The notes under the pieces were generated by a model that was not told where the DNA came from, did not search any database, and saw only the letters and a program-made list of their open reading frames with translations. This document shows positions 15,983 to 25,876 of a stretch of 64,000 nucleotides of DNA, in pieces; the stretch's first letter is position 1, and every line of letters begins with the position of its first letter. The stretch is taken from assembly GCA_025980665.1 (NCBI GenBank), contig JAICXC010000007.1:1-64000 (forward strand). The letters are read 5' to 3'. The position numbers and the translations under genes were made by a program. This stretch comes from Bryobacteraceae bacterium (GTDB lineage: Bacteria > Acidobacteriota > Terriglobia > Bryobacterales > Bryobacteraceae).

Positions 15983-18049
15983 TTACCTCAGCAGTTCGTT
16001 CGCCAGCGCATCGGCGCCGTAGATCTTCCGCAGGGCTTCCGTAATCGCCGCCGTGTGAACCGCTACCGCACGATTGGTCTCGCCCTCATACACGAAATCG
16101 CCGACCAGCGATTCGATGTTCCCGTCGAAGATCAAGCCCACAATCTCGCCATTCTTGTTCACCACGGGCGACCCGGAATTACCACCGATAATATCGTTCG
16201 TGGTGACAAAATTGAAGGGCGTCGATAGATCGAGCTTCGTGCGGCCGTCGACGTAGCGTTGCGGCAGTTCGAACGGACCCGTGTCGCCGAAACTGGCCGA
16301 CCGGTCGTATAGCCCATACATCGTCGTCATCGGGGGCGCGATTGTTCCGTTCATCGGATAGCCCTTCACTTGGCCGTAAGAAAGTCGCAGCGTGAACGTC
16401 GCGTCGGGATACGTCGATTTCCCAAATGCCGCGAAGCGAGCTTTGCCAAGCTGTTCGCCCGCGCGCTGCTCCACGCTCTGAACGTTATCTTCCAGCCACT
16501 TGGTCAGCTCGCGACGGGTTGGATCGAGCTTGCGCGCCAGCACGATCATCGAATCGTTGGATGCTGCGACAGCGGACTCGCCTCCCTCGATCAATTTCTT
16601 GCGCACTTCCGGATCGGTCAGTTTGGTCCCATTGACTAGTTCCGTCGCGACTTCATGCGGCGATTTTCCGTTCAGCACCATCTTCACCCAGGGATCGTTG
16701 GGACCCGCTTCGGCGAGATCCAGTTCCAGGGCGCCCATGATACGCGCGATTTCCATGTCGGGATAAATCGGCGCGGGTGAGAACAAGGCCAATCTTAGCG
16801 ATTCGAGCTGCGATTCGTGATAACCCGCCAAGCGCTCGCCATCCGGCTTTTTGATCTCGGCGACGTACTGCACGATCTGTTGCGCCAAGCTAGCCAGCGA
16901 CGAATTCAGTCCGTGAAAATATTGTTCCTTGAAACGCGTCTGCGCCTTTTTTTCGGATGCGGCGATTTGGTCCCAAGCGCTCCCGTACGCCGCTTTCCAC
17001 TGCGGATTCGCCGCCACCCGGGCCTTGAATTTCGTTTCGTCGGCGCGCTTGGCATCCATCACACGCTTGTCCTGCAGGCCCTTTTCGCGCCCATCATACG
17101 CTTTCAGCGAGTTTTCCAGGCCGAAGATTTGGGTCATCGCGCGCCGCGCCGCCTCCGGGCCAGTGGCTGAATACTTCTTCAGCGTGTCGATGCGGCTATG
17201 CAGAATCTTCAAGGTTGCGGGCTCGTACAAATCGCGCTCGGCCTCGAGTTGCGCCAGCGTATCTAACCTTTGCGTCGATCCGGGGTGGCCGGATACGAAT
17301 ACCAGCTCGCCAGCGGCTGCGCCTTTCGGGTTCCACTTCAAATAGTTCTGGCTCTGGATGGGTTGTCCGTTTTCATACACGCGAAACAGTGCGAAATCGA
17401 GGTCGTAGCGCGGATACGTGAAATTGTCGGGATCGCCGCCAAAGAACGCGATCTGCTGCTCCGGCGCGAACACGATCCGCACATCCGTGTATTTCTTGTA
17501 GCGATACAGCCAATATTCCCCGCCTTGATACAGCGTGACGACGTCAGAGCGGAATCCCGTTTTTTCCAGGCTTTCGCGTTCGATGGCGGTGATCACGTCC
17601 TTGCGCTTGGCGAATTCCTGCTCCGGGTTGCGCGCTCCCTTGAGGGCGTCCTGCACGCGAGCTGTCACGTTCTCCATCGAGACCAGGACGTTCACCTCCA
17701 GATCGGGCGACTTGATTTCTTCCGCGGATGTGCGGGCGTAAAACCCTGATTTGACGTAGTCGTGTTCGGGCGTCGAATTCTTCTGCAACTGTCCCAGCGC
17801 GACGTGATGGTTGGTGAGTAACAATCCGGTAGGGCTGACAAACGATCCCGATCCCCCGTCGTTCAGCCGGACGCTCGAAAGGCGCACGTGGTCGAGCCAC
17901 TGCTGGGTGATGGCGAAGTTGTATTTATCCTGGATCAGCCGCGTGGGAGGATTGTCAAAGGTCCACATCCCTTCCTCGGCATGAATCGGGCCGCGAAAAA
18001 CGGCAAGGGCCATAACCGTTCCGCCCGCGAGCAAAATCAGTCGATTCAT
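15983..18049 (-). CDS. S46 family dipeptidyl-peptidase (DPP7/DPP11-like)
   Basis: A 688-residue exported serine protease starting at the ATG at 18049, which has GAGG upstream on the minus strand; the track start at 18250 overlaps the divergent kinase gene. The signal peptide is about 1-24. EGMWTFDNPPTRLI begins the mature enzyme. Catalytic His is in LTNHHVALGQLQ (His81/82), the acidic member in PRYDLDFALFRV, and the nucleophile in GGNSGSPVVNKNGE. These peptidases release dipeptides from peptide N-termini in the periplasm and are known from Bacteroidetes and other bacteria lacking sugar-based nutrition. The residue before the catalytic serine region does not let me separate DPP7 from DPP11 specificity. 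Confidence 0.9.
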   Translation of the reverse strand: MNRLILLAGGTVMALAVFRGPIHAEEGMWTFDNPPTRLIQDKYNFAITQQWLDHVRLSSVRLNDGGSGSFVSPTGLLLTNHHVALGQLQKNSTPEHDYVKSGFYARTSAEEIKSPDLEVNVLVSMENVTARVQDALKGARNPEQEFAKRKDVITAIERESLEKTGFRSDVVTLYQGGEYWLYRYKKYTDVRIVFAPEQQIAFFGGDPDNFTYPRYDLDFALFRVYENGQPIQSQNYLKWNPKGAAAGELVFVSGHPGSTQRLDTLAQLEAERDLYEPATLKILHSRIDTLKKYSATGPEAARRAMTQIFGLENSLKAYDGREKGLQDKRVMDAKRADETKFKARVAANPQWKAAYGSAWDQIAASEKKAQTRFKEQYFHGLNSSLASLAQQIVQYVAEIKKPDGERLAGYHESQLESLRLALFSPAPIYPDMEIARIMGALELDLAEAGPNDPWVKMVLNGKSPHEVATELVNGTKLTDPEVRKKLIEGGESAVAASNDSMIVLARKLDPTRRELTKWLEDNVQSVEQRAGEQLGKARFAAFGKSTYPDATFTLRLSYGQVKGYPMNGTIAPPMTTMYGLYDRSASFGDTGPFELPQRYVDGRTKLDLSTPFNFVTTNDIIGGNSGSPVVNKNGEIVGLIFDGNIESLVGDFVYEGETNRAVAVHTAAITEALRKIYGADALANELLR

Positions 18050-18102
18050 AAGACCTCGCTTCATAAGATCATGGTAGCGCGCGTTAAAATGGGAACGCTT
18101 AA

Positions 18103-19329
18103 GTGACACCAGCCTGGCGCCGCTACGTCCGACCGCAGGATTTCGTTTGGCTGCTGTTCTTCTCGGCGCTCGCAATATTCGGACCAGAACGGGCTCCGGT
18201 GGTGCTGATATCGCTGGTCGCCCTAGGCGTCGTACATGCGCTGGAGCCACACATTGGATCCATCGCGGCCCTGGTACTGGAACTGGCGCTGTGCTATCCC
18301 ATCATCTATCCGGGCGGCATATCGAGCAGCTATTTCATCGTGCTCGTCCTGCCGGTAATCTCGGCGTCTACCAATTTCGGGCTGTTGGGGGCGGCGCTCT
18401 CCGCGCTCGCCGCCTGCGCCGTGTATTTGTCGATGATTCTTCTCCTGCCGTTCAGAAATCAATATCTCCCAGGCGAAGAGCGTCCGGAAGTGGTGTTGCG
18501 CGCGCTATTCTTCCTTGTCGTGGGGTTCCTGACGGCCCAACTGGCTCAGGCCAGCCGGAATGAGGCGCGAAAATCCCAGGCGGCCGCCGAAAAGCTGGCC
18601 GAAGCCAATCGTCATCTGGAAGAAGCCGAAGCCCAGGTGCGCCGCACCGATCGCCTGGCCGCGCTGGGGCAACTAACTGCGGGGCTGGCGCACGAGTTGC
18701 GCAATCCTCTGGGAACGATGAAGACCTCGGCCGAGCTACTGGCGCGAAAGGTGTCCTCCGACAACGAAATCGCGCGTGAGATGGCCGAGTACATCCAGCA
18801 GGAAGTGGATCGCATCAATTCCCTGATCACGCGGTTTCTAGATTTCGCGCGTCCTCGGAATCTGCGCCTGGAGAAGACCGATCTGCACGCCATGCTCGAT
18901 CACGCCATCGAACTCTTCGATCGCGAGAAAAGCGGCGCCGCGGCGTCGGTGACAGTATTTAAGAATTATTCGCCGGATGTGCCGCCAGTACGCGTGGAAG
19001 CGGAGCTGATGGCGCACGTAATCACGAACCTCCTATCGAACGCCGCGCAGGCCAGCGCTCCTGGCGCGGTCGTGACGGTTAAAACGCGTTTGGCGAACAC
19101 AGCGGACGGGCACATGGCGGAAATCGCGGTGATCGACCGTGGGTCAGGAATCGACCCGAAACAGCTCGAAAGCATCTTCAATCCGTTCTTCACCACCAAG
19201 GCGGAAGGCGTAGGCCTCGGGCTGGCGATCGTCTCCAAAATTGTCGATGAGCACGGCGGCCAGATCAACGTAGAAAGCACTGTAGGCGAGGGCACCGTGT
19301 TTCGAGTGTATCTGCCTGTGGCAGAGTAA
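18103..19329 (+). CDS. Membrane sensor histidine kinase, NtrB-like
   Basis: A 408-residue kinase with a GTG start. Five to six hydrophobic segments occupy residues about 10-145 with no evident periplasmic sensor domain. A coiled coil (about 148-182) leads to the HisKA box RLAALGQLTAGLAHELRNPL, with the phospho-accepting His197. The ATPase domain has LLSNAAQAS (N box), DRGSGIDP (G1) and GVGLGLAIVSKIVDEHGG (G2). Domain order and the partner gene place it with NtrB/AtoS-type kinases that drive sigma-54 activators. The signal is unknown; a membrane-embedded stimulus or internal state is possible. The response regulator starts 12 bp downstream. Confidence 0.9.
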   Translation: MTPAWRRYVRPQDFVWLLFFSALAIFGPERAPVVLISLVALGVVHALEPHIGSIAALVLELALCYPIIYPGGISSSYFIVLVLPVISASTNFGLLGAALSALAACAVYLSMILLLPFRNQYLPGEERPEVVLRALFFLVVGFLTAQLAQASRNEARKSQAAAEKLAEANRHLEEAEAQVRRTDRLAALGQLTAGLAHELRNPLGTMKTSAELLARKVSSDNEIAREMAEYIQQEVDRINSLITRFLDFARPRNLRLEKTDLHAMLDHAIELFDREKSGAAASVTVFKNYSPDVPPVRVEAELMAHVITNLLSNAAQASAPGAVVTVKTRLANTADGHMAEIAVIDRGSGIDPKQLESIFNPFFTTKAEGVGLGLAIVSKIVDEHGGQINVESTVGEGTVFRVYLPVAE

Positions 19330-19341
19330 GAACAGTAACTC

Positions 19342-20679
19342 ATGCCCGAAAAACCAACCGTTCTGGTGATCGAAGACGAAGAAAAGCACCGCCGTGTGAT
19401 CGGCCTGCATCTGTCGTCGGACGGCTACGGCGTGAAAGCCGTCGGCACAGCCGAGGAAGGGCTCAAACAGGCCGGGGAAGCGGATCTGGTGCTCACCGAC
19501 CTGAAGCTGCCGGGGATGGACGGCTTGGCTCTGCTCGAGAAATTGCACGCGCAGAACGGGCATCTGCCGGTGATTGTGATGTCGGCGTTCGGAACGGTGG
19601 AAATCGCGGTAGAAGCGATGAAAAAGGGCGCGGTGGATTTTTTGCCGAAGCCGTTTTCTCTGGATCATCTGACGGTGGTTGTGGAGAAAGCACTCGAAGT
19701 CCGCAAATTGCGTGACGAGAATCGGGAGCTACGGGAAGCGCTGGGCCAGCGCTACCAGTTCGAAAACATCATCGGGCATAGCGCGCCGATGCAGGAAATC
19801 TTCTCGACCATCATGCGCGTGGCGCCCACCCGCGCGACCGTGCTGCTGGCGGGCGAAAGCGGCGTGGGGAAAGATATGATCGCGCGCGCCATCCACCAGC
19901 ATTCGCCGCGCAAGGATCGTCCGTTTGTAAAGATCAACTGCACCGCGATTCCCGAGAACTTGATGGAGAGCGAGCTCTTCGGATACGAGAAGGGTGCGTT
20001 CACCGGAGCAAACACGTCGAAACCCGGCAAGTTCGAGCAGTCCGATACAGGTACCGTGTTCCTGGACGAAATCGGCGACGTGCCCGGGTCCATCCAGGTG
20101 AAGCTGTTACGCGTGCTCCAGGAGCGCGAGTTTGAGCGCCTGGGCAGCAACAGGACGCAGCACACCGATGTGCGCGTCATCGCGGCGACCAACGTGGACC
20201 TGCGGGCGGCGCTTGAGCAGGGAACGTTTCGAGAGGATCTGTACTACCGGTTAAATGTCGTTCCGATGAACATTCCTCCTTTGCGCGAGCGTAAGGAGGA
20301 CATTCCCTATTTGGTGGAGCATTTCGCCAAAAAGTTCGGCGGCGAAATCAGCGAAGGCGCGATGGAGCGCCTTATGAGCTACCATTGGCCGGGCAATGTT
20401 CGCGAGTTGGAGAACGTGGTGGAGCGCAGTGTTCTTCTGGCTCAGGGACCCCGGGTCGAACCCAGTGACGTGAAGATCGATACGGCTCCGCGCCGGGCGA
20501 ACGCTGCGACCGGGGGCGATCATTTTCTTCCCGAAGGCATGACGCTCGACGAATACGAGCAGTCGGTGATTCGTGAGGCGCTCAAGCGCGCGAATGGGAA
20601 TAAAAGCCAAGCCGCGCGCCTGCTGGGTCTGACCCGGAACGCGCTACGCTATCGTTTGGCGCAAATGGGAATCGAGTAG
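19342..20679 (+). CDS. NtrC-family sigma-54-dependent response regulator
   Basis: A 445-residue regulator with a receiver domain (about 1-120; acidic pocket EDEE, phospho-acceptor Asp53 in LVLTDLKLPGMDG, Lys in LPKPFSLD), an AAA+ domain (about 140-375; Walker A GESGVGKD, the sigma-54 contact loop EKGAFTGANTS, Walker B TVFLDEIGDV, arginine finger region YYRLNV) and a Fis-type HTH at the C-terminus (GNKSQAARLLGLTRNALRYRL). It should activate sigma-54 promoters after phosphorylation by the adjacent kinase. I did not find a convincing -24/-12 promoter in the window, so targets are probably elsewhere. Confidence 0.93.
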   Translation: MPEKPTVLVIEDEEKHRRVIGLHLSSDGYGVKAVGTAEEGLKQAGEADLVLTDLKLPGMDGLALLEKLHAQNGHLPVIVMSAFGTVEIAVEAMKKGAVDFLPKPFSLDHLTVVVEKALEVRKLRDENRELREALGQRYQFENIIGHSAPMQEIFSTIMRVAPTRATVLLAGESGVGKDMIARAIHQHSPRKDRPFVKINCTAIPENLMESELFGYEKGAFTGANTSKPGKFEQSDTGTVFLDEIGDVPGSIQVKLLRVLQEREFERLGSNRTQHTDVRVIAATNVDLRAALEQGTFREDLYYRLNVVPMNIPPLRERKEDIPYLVEHFAKKFGGEISEGAMERLMSYHWPGNVRELENVVERSVLLAQGPRVEPSDVKIDTAPRRANAATGGDHFLPEGMTLDEYEQSVIREALKRANGNKSQAARLLGLTRNALRYRLAQMGIE

Positions 20680-20732
20680 CCCAGATGTGGTGAAATAGTA
20701 GAGACGCCCCCGAGTCTGGAGGAAACACCCCA

Positions 20733-21860
20733 TTGAACCCAGCAGTTCTTGCCCTGGAAGACGGTACGGTCTTCGAGGGACAGAGTTTTGGTGCGCCCGT
20801 CGAACACACGGGCGAAGTAGTCTTCAATACCGCCATCACCGGATATCAGGAAGTTTTTACGGACCCATCCTACTCCGGCCAGATTGTCGTTCTGACAAAT
20901 CCGCAGATCGGTAACTATGGAGCGAACGAGAACGATTCCGAATCGTCGCGGCCTTATATCGAAGGGCTGGTGGTGCGCGAGTTCTCGCCGCTATCGAGCA
21001 ACTGGCGTTCGGATCAGACGGCACAGCACTTTTTGACTGAGAACGGTGTTCCCGTGATCTCCGGGATCGACACTCGTGCGCTGGTCCTGCATTTGCGATC
21101 ACGCGGAGTGATGCGCGGCGTGCTGTCATCAATTTCCACCGATACCAAGGAACTGGTGGAGCGCGCGAGAAAATCGCCTTCGATGAACGGCCTGGATCTA
21201 GCCACTCGTGTATCCACACCCCAGGTTTATACATGGGATCGTGGGGCGATCGCGGCATCGCCTTCGGAAGATGTCGGCGATCCTGCAGAGGCTCGTTTTC
21301 ATGTGGTCGCCTACGATTTCGGGATCAAGCGAAATATTTTGAGGATGCTGGTCCAATCGGGCAGCCGCGTAACCGTGGTGCCAGCCGGCACGAAAGCCGA
21401 AGATGTGCTCGCGCTGAAGCCGAGCGGCGTGTTTTTGTCAAATGGTCCCGGCGATCCGGAGCCGCTCACGTATCAGGCCGATCAGGTGCGCAAGCTGGTC
21501 GGGAAGACGCCGATCTTCGGTATCTGTCTGGGTCATCAGATCCTGGGTCTGGCGTTGGGTGGTAAAACTTACAAGCTGAAGTTCGGGCATCGCGGCGCGA
21601 ATCATCCGGTGCTGAATAAGGTCACCGGTCGAGTGGAGATAACGTCTCACAATCACGGGTTCGCGGTTGACCCGGATACGCTGAACTTGAATGAAATAGA
21701 AGTCACGCACATGAATCTAAATGACCAGACGCTAGAGGGTTTCCGGCATCGTAATCATCCTGTGTTCTGTGTGCAGTATCATCCTGAAGCGGCGCCCGGA
21801 CCGCACGATTCGCACTACTTGTTCGGTAATTTTATAAAGCTGATGGAGGGCGGGAAATAA
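20733..21860 (+). CDS. carA: Carbamoyl-phosphate synthase small subunit
   Basis: A 375-residue glutamine amidotransferase subunit that hydrolyses glutamine and channels ammonia to CarB for arginine and pyrimidine synthesis. N-terminal domain: [49 protein letters not shown]. The class I GATase domain has YDFGIKRNI, the nucleophile Cys265 in [10 protein letters not shown] and the His/Glu pair in [13 protein letters not shown]. The start is a TTG at 20733 preceded by a strong GGAGG 10 bases away. carB begins 1 bp after its stop. Confidence 0.95.
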   Translation: MNPAVLALEDGTVFEGQSFGAPVEHTGEVVFNTAITGYQEVFTDPSYSGQIVVLTNPQIGNYGANENDSESSRPYIEGLVVREFSPLSSNWRSDQTAQHFLTENGVPVISGIDTRALVLHLRSRGVMRGVLSSISTDTKELVERARKSPSMNGLDLATRVSTPQVYTWDRGAIAASPSEDVGDPAEARFHVVAYDFGIKRNILRMLVQSGSRVTVVPAGTKAEDVLALKPSGVFLSNGPGDPEPLTYQADQVRKLVGKTPIFGICLGHQILGLALGGKTYKLKFGHRGANHPVLNKVTGRVEITSHNHGFAVDPDTLNLNEIEVTHMNLNDQTLEGFRHRNHPVFCVQYHPEAAPGPHDSHYLFGNFIKLMEGGK

Positions 21861-21861
21861 T

Positions 21862-24800
21862 TTGCCGCGGCGTAACGACATTCACCGCATTCTGATCGTG
21901 GGCTCGGGTCCGATCATCATCGGCCAAGCTTGCGAGTTCGATTATTCCGGCGCGCAGGCGTGCAAGGCGCTGCGCCAGGACGGCTATGAAGTCATCCTGA
22001 TCAATTCGAATCCGGCCACTATCATGACGGATCCGAACCTGGCGGATCGCACCTACGTGGAGCCGCTGAGCGTGGAATATGCCGCCGAGGTGATCCGCCG
22101 CGAGCGACCCGACGCGCTGCTTTCCACGGTCGGCGGGCAGACTGGATTGAATCTTTCGGTGGCGTTGGCCGAAGCTGGCGTGCTGGATCGGTACGGCGTA
22201 GAACTAATCGGCGCGAAACTGGACGCGATCAAGAAGGCCGAAGATCGTCTGCTGTTCAAGGACGCGATGAAAAAGATCGGCCTGGATCTGCCGCAGTCGC
22301 AACTGGTGACTACGGTCGAGACTGGTCTGGAGTTCGCGGCGCGCATCGGATACCCGGTGATTCTACGGCCGAGCTTCACGATGGGCGGCTCAGGCGGTGG
22401 TATCGCCTACAATCGCGAAGATCTGGTCCAGATTTGCGAACAGGGCCTGGATCTGTCGCCAGTGCATGAAGTCCTGATCGAAGAAAGTGTCCTGGGCTGG
22501 AAGGAATTCGAGCTGGAGGTGATGCGGGATCAGGCAGACAACGCCATCATTGTTTGCTCGATTGAAAATTTCGATCCCATGGGGGTCCACACGGGCGATT
22601 CGATTACGGTCGCGCCCGCGCAGACGCTCACGGACCGCGAATATCAGATGATGCGCGATGGCGCCCTGAAGTGCCTGCGCGAGATCGGCGTGGATACCGG
22701 CGGCTCGAACGTGCAGTTTGCCATCGATCCGGCCACCGGCCGCATGGTCATCGTCGAGATGAATCCGCGCGTGTCGCGCTCCTCCGCTCTCGCTTCCAAA
22801 GCCACGGGATTTCCGATCGCCAAGATCGCGGCGAAGCTGGCGGTGGGGTATCGGCTGGATGAGATCAAGAACGATATCACGCGCCAGACTCCGGCATGTT
22901 TCGAGCCGACCATCGATTACGTGGTCGTCAAAATTCCGCGCTGGCAGTTCGAAAAATTCCCCGGTGCAGAGCCTGTTCTGGGTACGCAGATGAAGAGCGT
23001 CGGCGAGGCCATGGCCATCGGCCGGACGTTCAAGCAGGCGCTGGGCAAGGGCATGCGAAGCCTCGAAACGGGCAAAGCGGACGGCGCGGTGACGTATCAG
23101 GACGACTTGATTGAGCCGCGGCTCATCACGCCCAATCCCGACCGGTTGGGCTATATCCGTTTCGCCTTCGAGCGCGGCTACACCGAAGAACAGGTTCACA
23201 CGCTCACCTCGATCGATCCCTGGTTCCTGCGGCAAGTGCGCGAGATGGTCGACCTCGAGCGGGATATGGTGAAACTCACCCTGGGCACGATCACGCGCGA
23301 GCAGTTTCTTGCGGCAAAGCGCGACGGCATCTCCGACTCGCAGCTCGCCCGGACCTGGAAGGTCGGGCCATTAGATGTGCGAGCCCGGCGCAAGGAACTG
23401 GGCGTTACGGCGGTATTCAACCGCGTGGATACCTGCGCGGCTGAGTTCGAGAGCTTCACCCCCTATCTGTATTCGAGTTACGAATCCCACTGCGAGGCCG
23501 CGCCGACGGATCGCAGGAAGGTCATGATCCTGGGCAGCGGTCCGAACCGGATCGGGCAGGGCATCGAGTTCGATTACTGCTGCTGCCACGCGTCGTTCGC
23601 GCTGCAAGAGTTCGGCGTCGAGTCGATCATGGTGAACTGTAATCCCGAGACCGTCTCGACCGATTACGACACCAGCGATCGGCTGTACTTTGAGCCGCTC
23701 ACCCTGGAAGAGGTTCTGAACATCTACGAAACTGAAAAGCCGGATGGCGTGATTGTCCAGTTCGGCGGTCAGACTCCGCTGACTCTGGCCTTGCCCTTGA
23801 AGCGCGCTGGCGTGCCGATTATCGGGACCGATCCGATGAATATTGATCTGGCGGAAGATCGCAAGCTGTTCGGCAAACTTCTCGACGAGTTGAAAATCCC
23901 TGCACCGGCCAACGGTTCGGCGACAACGGTAGAGGGCGCGTGCGACGTTGCGCGCCAGTTGGGGTATCCGGTGCTGGTGCGGCCTAGTTACGTCCTGGGC
24001 GGGCGTGCCATGGTGATTGCCTACGACGAAGATACGGTGCGGCGCTACATGCAAGAAGCGGTGATCTTCTCGCAAGATCGGCCCGTGCTGATCGACCGGT
24101 TCCTGGAAGATGCCACCGAAGTGGACGTGGACGCCCTGGCGGATACCAGCGGCGCGGTGCTGATCGCGGGAATCATGGAGCACATCGAAGAAGCCGGAGT
24201 ACATTCGGGCGATTCGAGCTGTGTTCTGCCGTCGACGTCGCTTTCCGAAAAAACTCTGGCGACGATTCGCACCTACACGGAGCAACTGGCTCGCGCACTG
24301 AACGTGATCGGGTTGATGAACATTCAGTATGCCGTTAAAGACGGTACGGTCTATGTTCTAGAAGTTAATCCGAGAGCCTCGCGTACAGTCCCTTACGTCG
24401 GTAAAGCGACGGGAGTGCCACTGCCGAAGATCGCCGTAGGGCTGATGCTGGGAAAGAAAATCTCCGATTTTACAGATGCGACCGGCGTGCTTCCCGTCCC
24501 GCAGTTCTTCGTGAAATCGCCTGTATTTCCGTTCAACAAGTTCCCTGGCGTCGATCCGTCGCTGGGGCCTGAGATGCGTTCCACGGGAGAAGTGATGGGC
24601 GTGGGCGAGAATTTCGGCGAGGCTTTTGCCAAAGCCCAATTGAGCGCCGGCACGCCGCTGCCGGATAAGGGCCGCGTGTTCTTCACGGTGAACGATCGCG
24701 ATAAGCTTGTCGCGGCGGCGCTGGCGAAGAGACTGACCGAGCTCGGATTCGAGATTACAGCCACGCGCGGCACGGCCAACGCAATTCGCGCAGCGGGAAT

Positions 24801-25089
24801 TCCGGTGAAGACCGTTTTCAAGTACAACGAAGGCCGGCCGAACGCGGTGGATCTACTGAAGGCAGGTTCCATCAGCCTGATCATTTATACAGGCACTACG
24901 GGCGCCCACGCATTTGCCGATGAGAAGGCGATTCGCAGAAATGCCGTCACCTATCGGGTGCCGTGCATTACTACCATCAGTGGAGCGCGGGCGGCGGTGG
25001 AAGCGATTGCGTCGAAAGGCCGGGATCCCATTCGCGTATGGAGCTTGCAGGAAATCCACGGAACTACGACGGCGGCGGCGAAGCGTTAG
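21862..25089 (+). CDS. carB: Carbamoyl-phosphate synthase large subunit
   Basis: A 1075-residue ATP-dependent synthase with two homologous ATP-grasp halves. The first half (about 1-400) has [20 protein letters not shown] and [15 protein letters not shown]; the second (about 550-935) has [20 protein letters not shown] and [16 protein letters not shown]. The C-terminal MGS-like allosteric domain follows ([32 protein letters not shown]). Length equals that of the E. coli enzyme. The start is a TTG at 21862, one base after the carA stop, with GGAGGG within the end of carA. Two consecutive TTG starts may keep subunit levels matched. A palindromic repeat lies 7 bp after the stop. Confidence 0.96.
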   Translation: MPRRNDIHRILIVGSGPIIIGQACEFDYSGAQACKALRQDGYEVILINSNPATIMTDPNLADRTYVEPLSVEYAAEVIRRERPDALLSTVGGQTGLNLSVALAEAGVLDRYGVELIGAKLDAIKKAEDRLLFKDAMKKIGLDLPQSQLVTTVETGLEFAARIGYPVILRPSFTMGGSGGGIAYNREDLVQICEQGLDLSPVHEVLIEESVLGWKEFELEVMRDQADNAIIVCSIENFDPMGVHTGDSITVAPAQTLTDREYQMMRDGALKCLREIGVDTGGSNVQFAIDPATGRMVIVEMNPRVSRSSALASKATGFPIAKIAAKLAVGYRLDEIKNDITRQTPACFEPTIDYVVVKIPRWQFEKFPGAEPVLGTQMKSVGEAMAIGRTFKQALGKGMRSLETGKADGAVTYQDDLIEPRLITPNPDRLGYIRFAFERGYTEEQVHTLTSIDPWFLRQVREMVDLERDMVKLTLGTITREQFLAAKRDGISDSQLARTWKVGPLDVRARRKELGVTAVFNRVDTCAAEFESFTPYLYSSYESHCEAAPTDRRKVMILGSGPNRIGQGIEFDYCCCHASFALQEFGVESIMVNCNPETVSTDYDTSDRLYFEPLTLEEVLNIYETEKPDGVIVQFGGQTPLTLALPLKRAGVPIIGTDPMNIDLAEDRKLFGKLLDELKIPAPANGSATTVEGACDVARQLGYPVLVRPSYVLGGRAMVIAYDEDTVRRYMQEAVIFSQDRPVLIDRFLEDATEVDVDALADTSGAVLIAGIMEHIEEAGVHSGDSSCVLPSTSLSEKTLATIRTYTEQLARALNVIGLMNIQYAVKDGTVYVLEVNPRASRTVPYVGKATGVPLPKIAVGLMLGKKISDFTDATGVLPVPQFFVKSPVFPFNKFPGVDPSLGPEMRSTGEVMGVGENFGEAFAKAQLSAGTPLPDKGRVFFTVNDRDKLVAAALAKRLTELGFEITATRGTANAIRAAGIPVKTVFKYNEGRPNAVDLLKAGSISLIIYTGTTGAHAFADEKAIRRNAVTYRVPCITTISGARAAVEAIASKGRDPIRVWSLQEIHGTTTAAAKR

Positions 25090-25096
25090 ATAACCC

Positions 25097-25123
25097 GACA
25101 GGTGACAAGATCACCTGTCCTAC
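25097..25123 (+). repeat. Palindromic repeat element, copy 2
   Basis: GACAGGTGA-caaga-TCACCTGTC followed by CTAC, just after carB. Compared with the copy at 10795-10821, one C:G stem pair has become T:A, so the hairpin is intact. No T-run follows on either strand, so it is not a standard terminator, though it may protect the carB mRNA 3' end. Confidence 0.75.
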
Positions 25124-25139
25124 CACAAGACCGCCTGAC

Positions 25140-25352
25140 CTACCTGGCAGGTTCGGGGGCGGTGTCGCGACTGCGCTTCTTACGATTGCGCTTGCGGGCC
25201 AAGGCGGCTTTCACGCGCTTCTTTTCGCCCGGTTTCAGATAGAAGGAGTGGCGCTTGATCTCCTTGATAATTTCTTCACGGAGCACCAAACGCTTGAAAC
25301 GGCGTAGCGCGCTCTCCAGAGTCTCGCCGTCTTGAAGGTGAATTTCTGCCAT
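25140..25352 (-). CDS. rpsU: 30S ribosomal protein bS21
   Basis: A 70-residue basic protein. The bS21 family features are clear: an acidic-hydrophobic start (IHLQDGETLESALRRFKR), then REEIIKEIKRHSFYLKPGEKK and a Lys/Arg-rich tail (ARKRNRKKRSR). bS21 sits near the anti-Shine-Dalgarno end of 16S rRNA and aids initiation. The last residues DTAPEPAR extend slightly beyond the usual basic tail. It lies 49 bp downstream of a small basic protein gene on the same strand, from which it is separated by a 21-bp tandem duplication. Confidence 0.95.
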   Translation of the reverse strand: MAEIHLQDGETLESALRRFKRLVLREEIIKEIKRHSFYLKPGEKKRVKAALARKRNRKKRSRDTAPEPAR

Positions 25353-25365
25353 TTTTCTCTTCTAT

Positions 25366-25407
25366 CTATTAGATCAGATCTCAGGCCTATTAGACCAGAT
25401 CTCAGGC
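25366..25407. repeat. Two tandem 21-bp units between the small basic gene and rpsU
   Basis: Units 25366-25386 and 25387-25407 begin CTATTAGA and end CAGATCTCAGGC, differing at one base. The second unit contains the stop codon of the upstream minus-strand gene, so the duplication copied that gene's 3' end into the spacer. Confidence 0.8.
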
Positions 25408-25608
25408 GCTCTTTTGCGGCTCCCGCCCGGCTTCTCCATCGTACTCATACCCTTGCAGCTCTTCCAGGATAGGGTTCCCCTCGGCAACTTCGGGTCCCGT
25501 TCCAGGTTCCTTTGGTTGCAAGCGTTTAGTGCGCTTTTCGTCCTGTTTCTCTTTGCGCGCCTGCTCTCTTTGCCGCTTTTTAAACGATTGTGGGCCACGA
25601 CCAGCCAT
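25402..25608 (-). CDS. Small highly charged protein upstream of rpsU
   Basis: A 68-residue protein, MAGRGPQSFKKRQREQARKEK at the start, then a Lys/Arg/Gln helix and an acidic C-terminal half (EELQGYEYDGEAG). The start at 25608 has CAGGAG 8 bases upstream, better than the track start at 25644. Short proteins with a GPxSFxKRQRExxRxEKQ beginning occur in many bacteria as uncharacterised conserved proteins. The charge pattern suggests an RNA- or ribosome-associated peptide, and its place before rpsU agrees; both are inference. Confidence 0.7.
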   Translation of the reverse strand: MAGRGPQSFKKRQREQARKEKQDEKRTKRLQPKEPGTGPEVAEGNPILEELQGYEYDGEAGREPQKSA

Positions 25609-25798
25609 ATAGTAGCTCCTGCTATAGAAACGCCGCGCGCTCACACGGAACCGGCGCGGGGCAGCGAAGGCCTATCTGCGATTTAGCAAGAACACCGCGA
25701 ACGGCTGGGAGCAAGCGACCAGCACACTTATACTGTACCACTTGGCCTCAATCGGCTTCCACTCGTCCTAAATAAACCACCTAAGATGAAGAATCGAT

Positions 25799-25812
25799 TG
25801 ATCGTTCGATCA
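25799..25812. promoter_or_regulatory. 14-bp perfect palindrome upstream of surE
   Basis: TGATCGTTCGATCA reads the same on both strands, 64 bases before the surE ATG in a 268-bp divergent intergenic region. It could be an operator for either direction. The rest of 25609-25876 contains a TATACT hexamer near 25730 and no gene I can recognise. Confidence 0.3.
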
Positions 25813-25876
25813 GGATGTCCGGTCACCTATCCTGGGTGCTCGCAGCGCATACCGCAGTTTGCCATCATAGATCCTG

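Noticed and set aside
18050-20732. A sigma-54 (-24/-12) promoter near the NtrB/NtrC-type pair
   Set aside because: No TGGC-N8-TTGC-like element with correct spacing was found upstream of these or adjacent genes.
23371-24285. 304-residue minus-strand ORF opposite carB
   Set aside because: His/Arg/Gln-rich shadow of a conserved gene in high-GC DNA.
25097-25123. Hairpin after carB as an intrinsic terminator
   Set aside because: No T-run follows on either strand and the same sequence occurs inside a coding region, so it is treated as a repeat.
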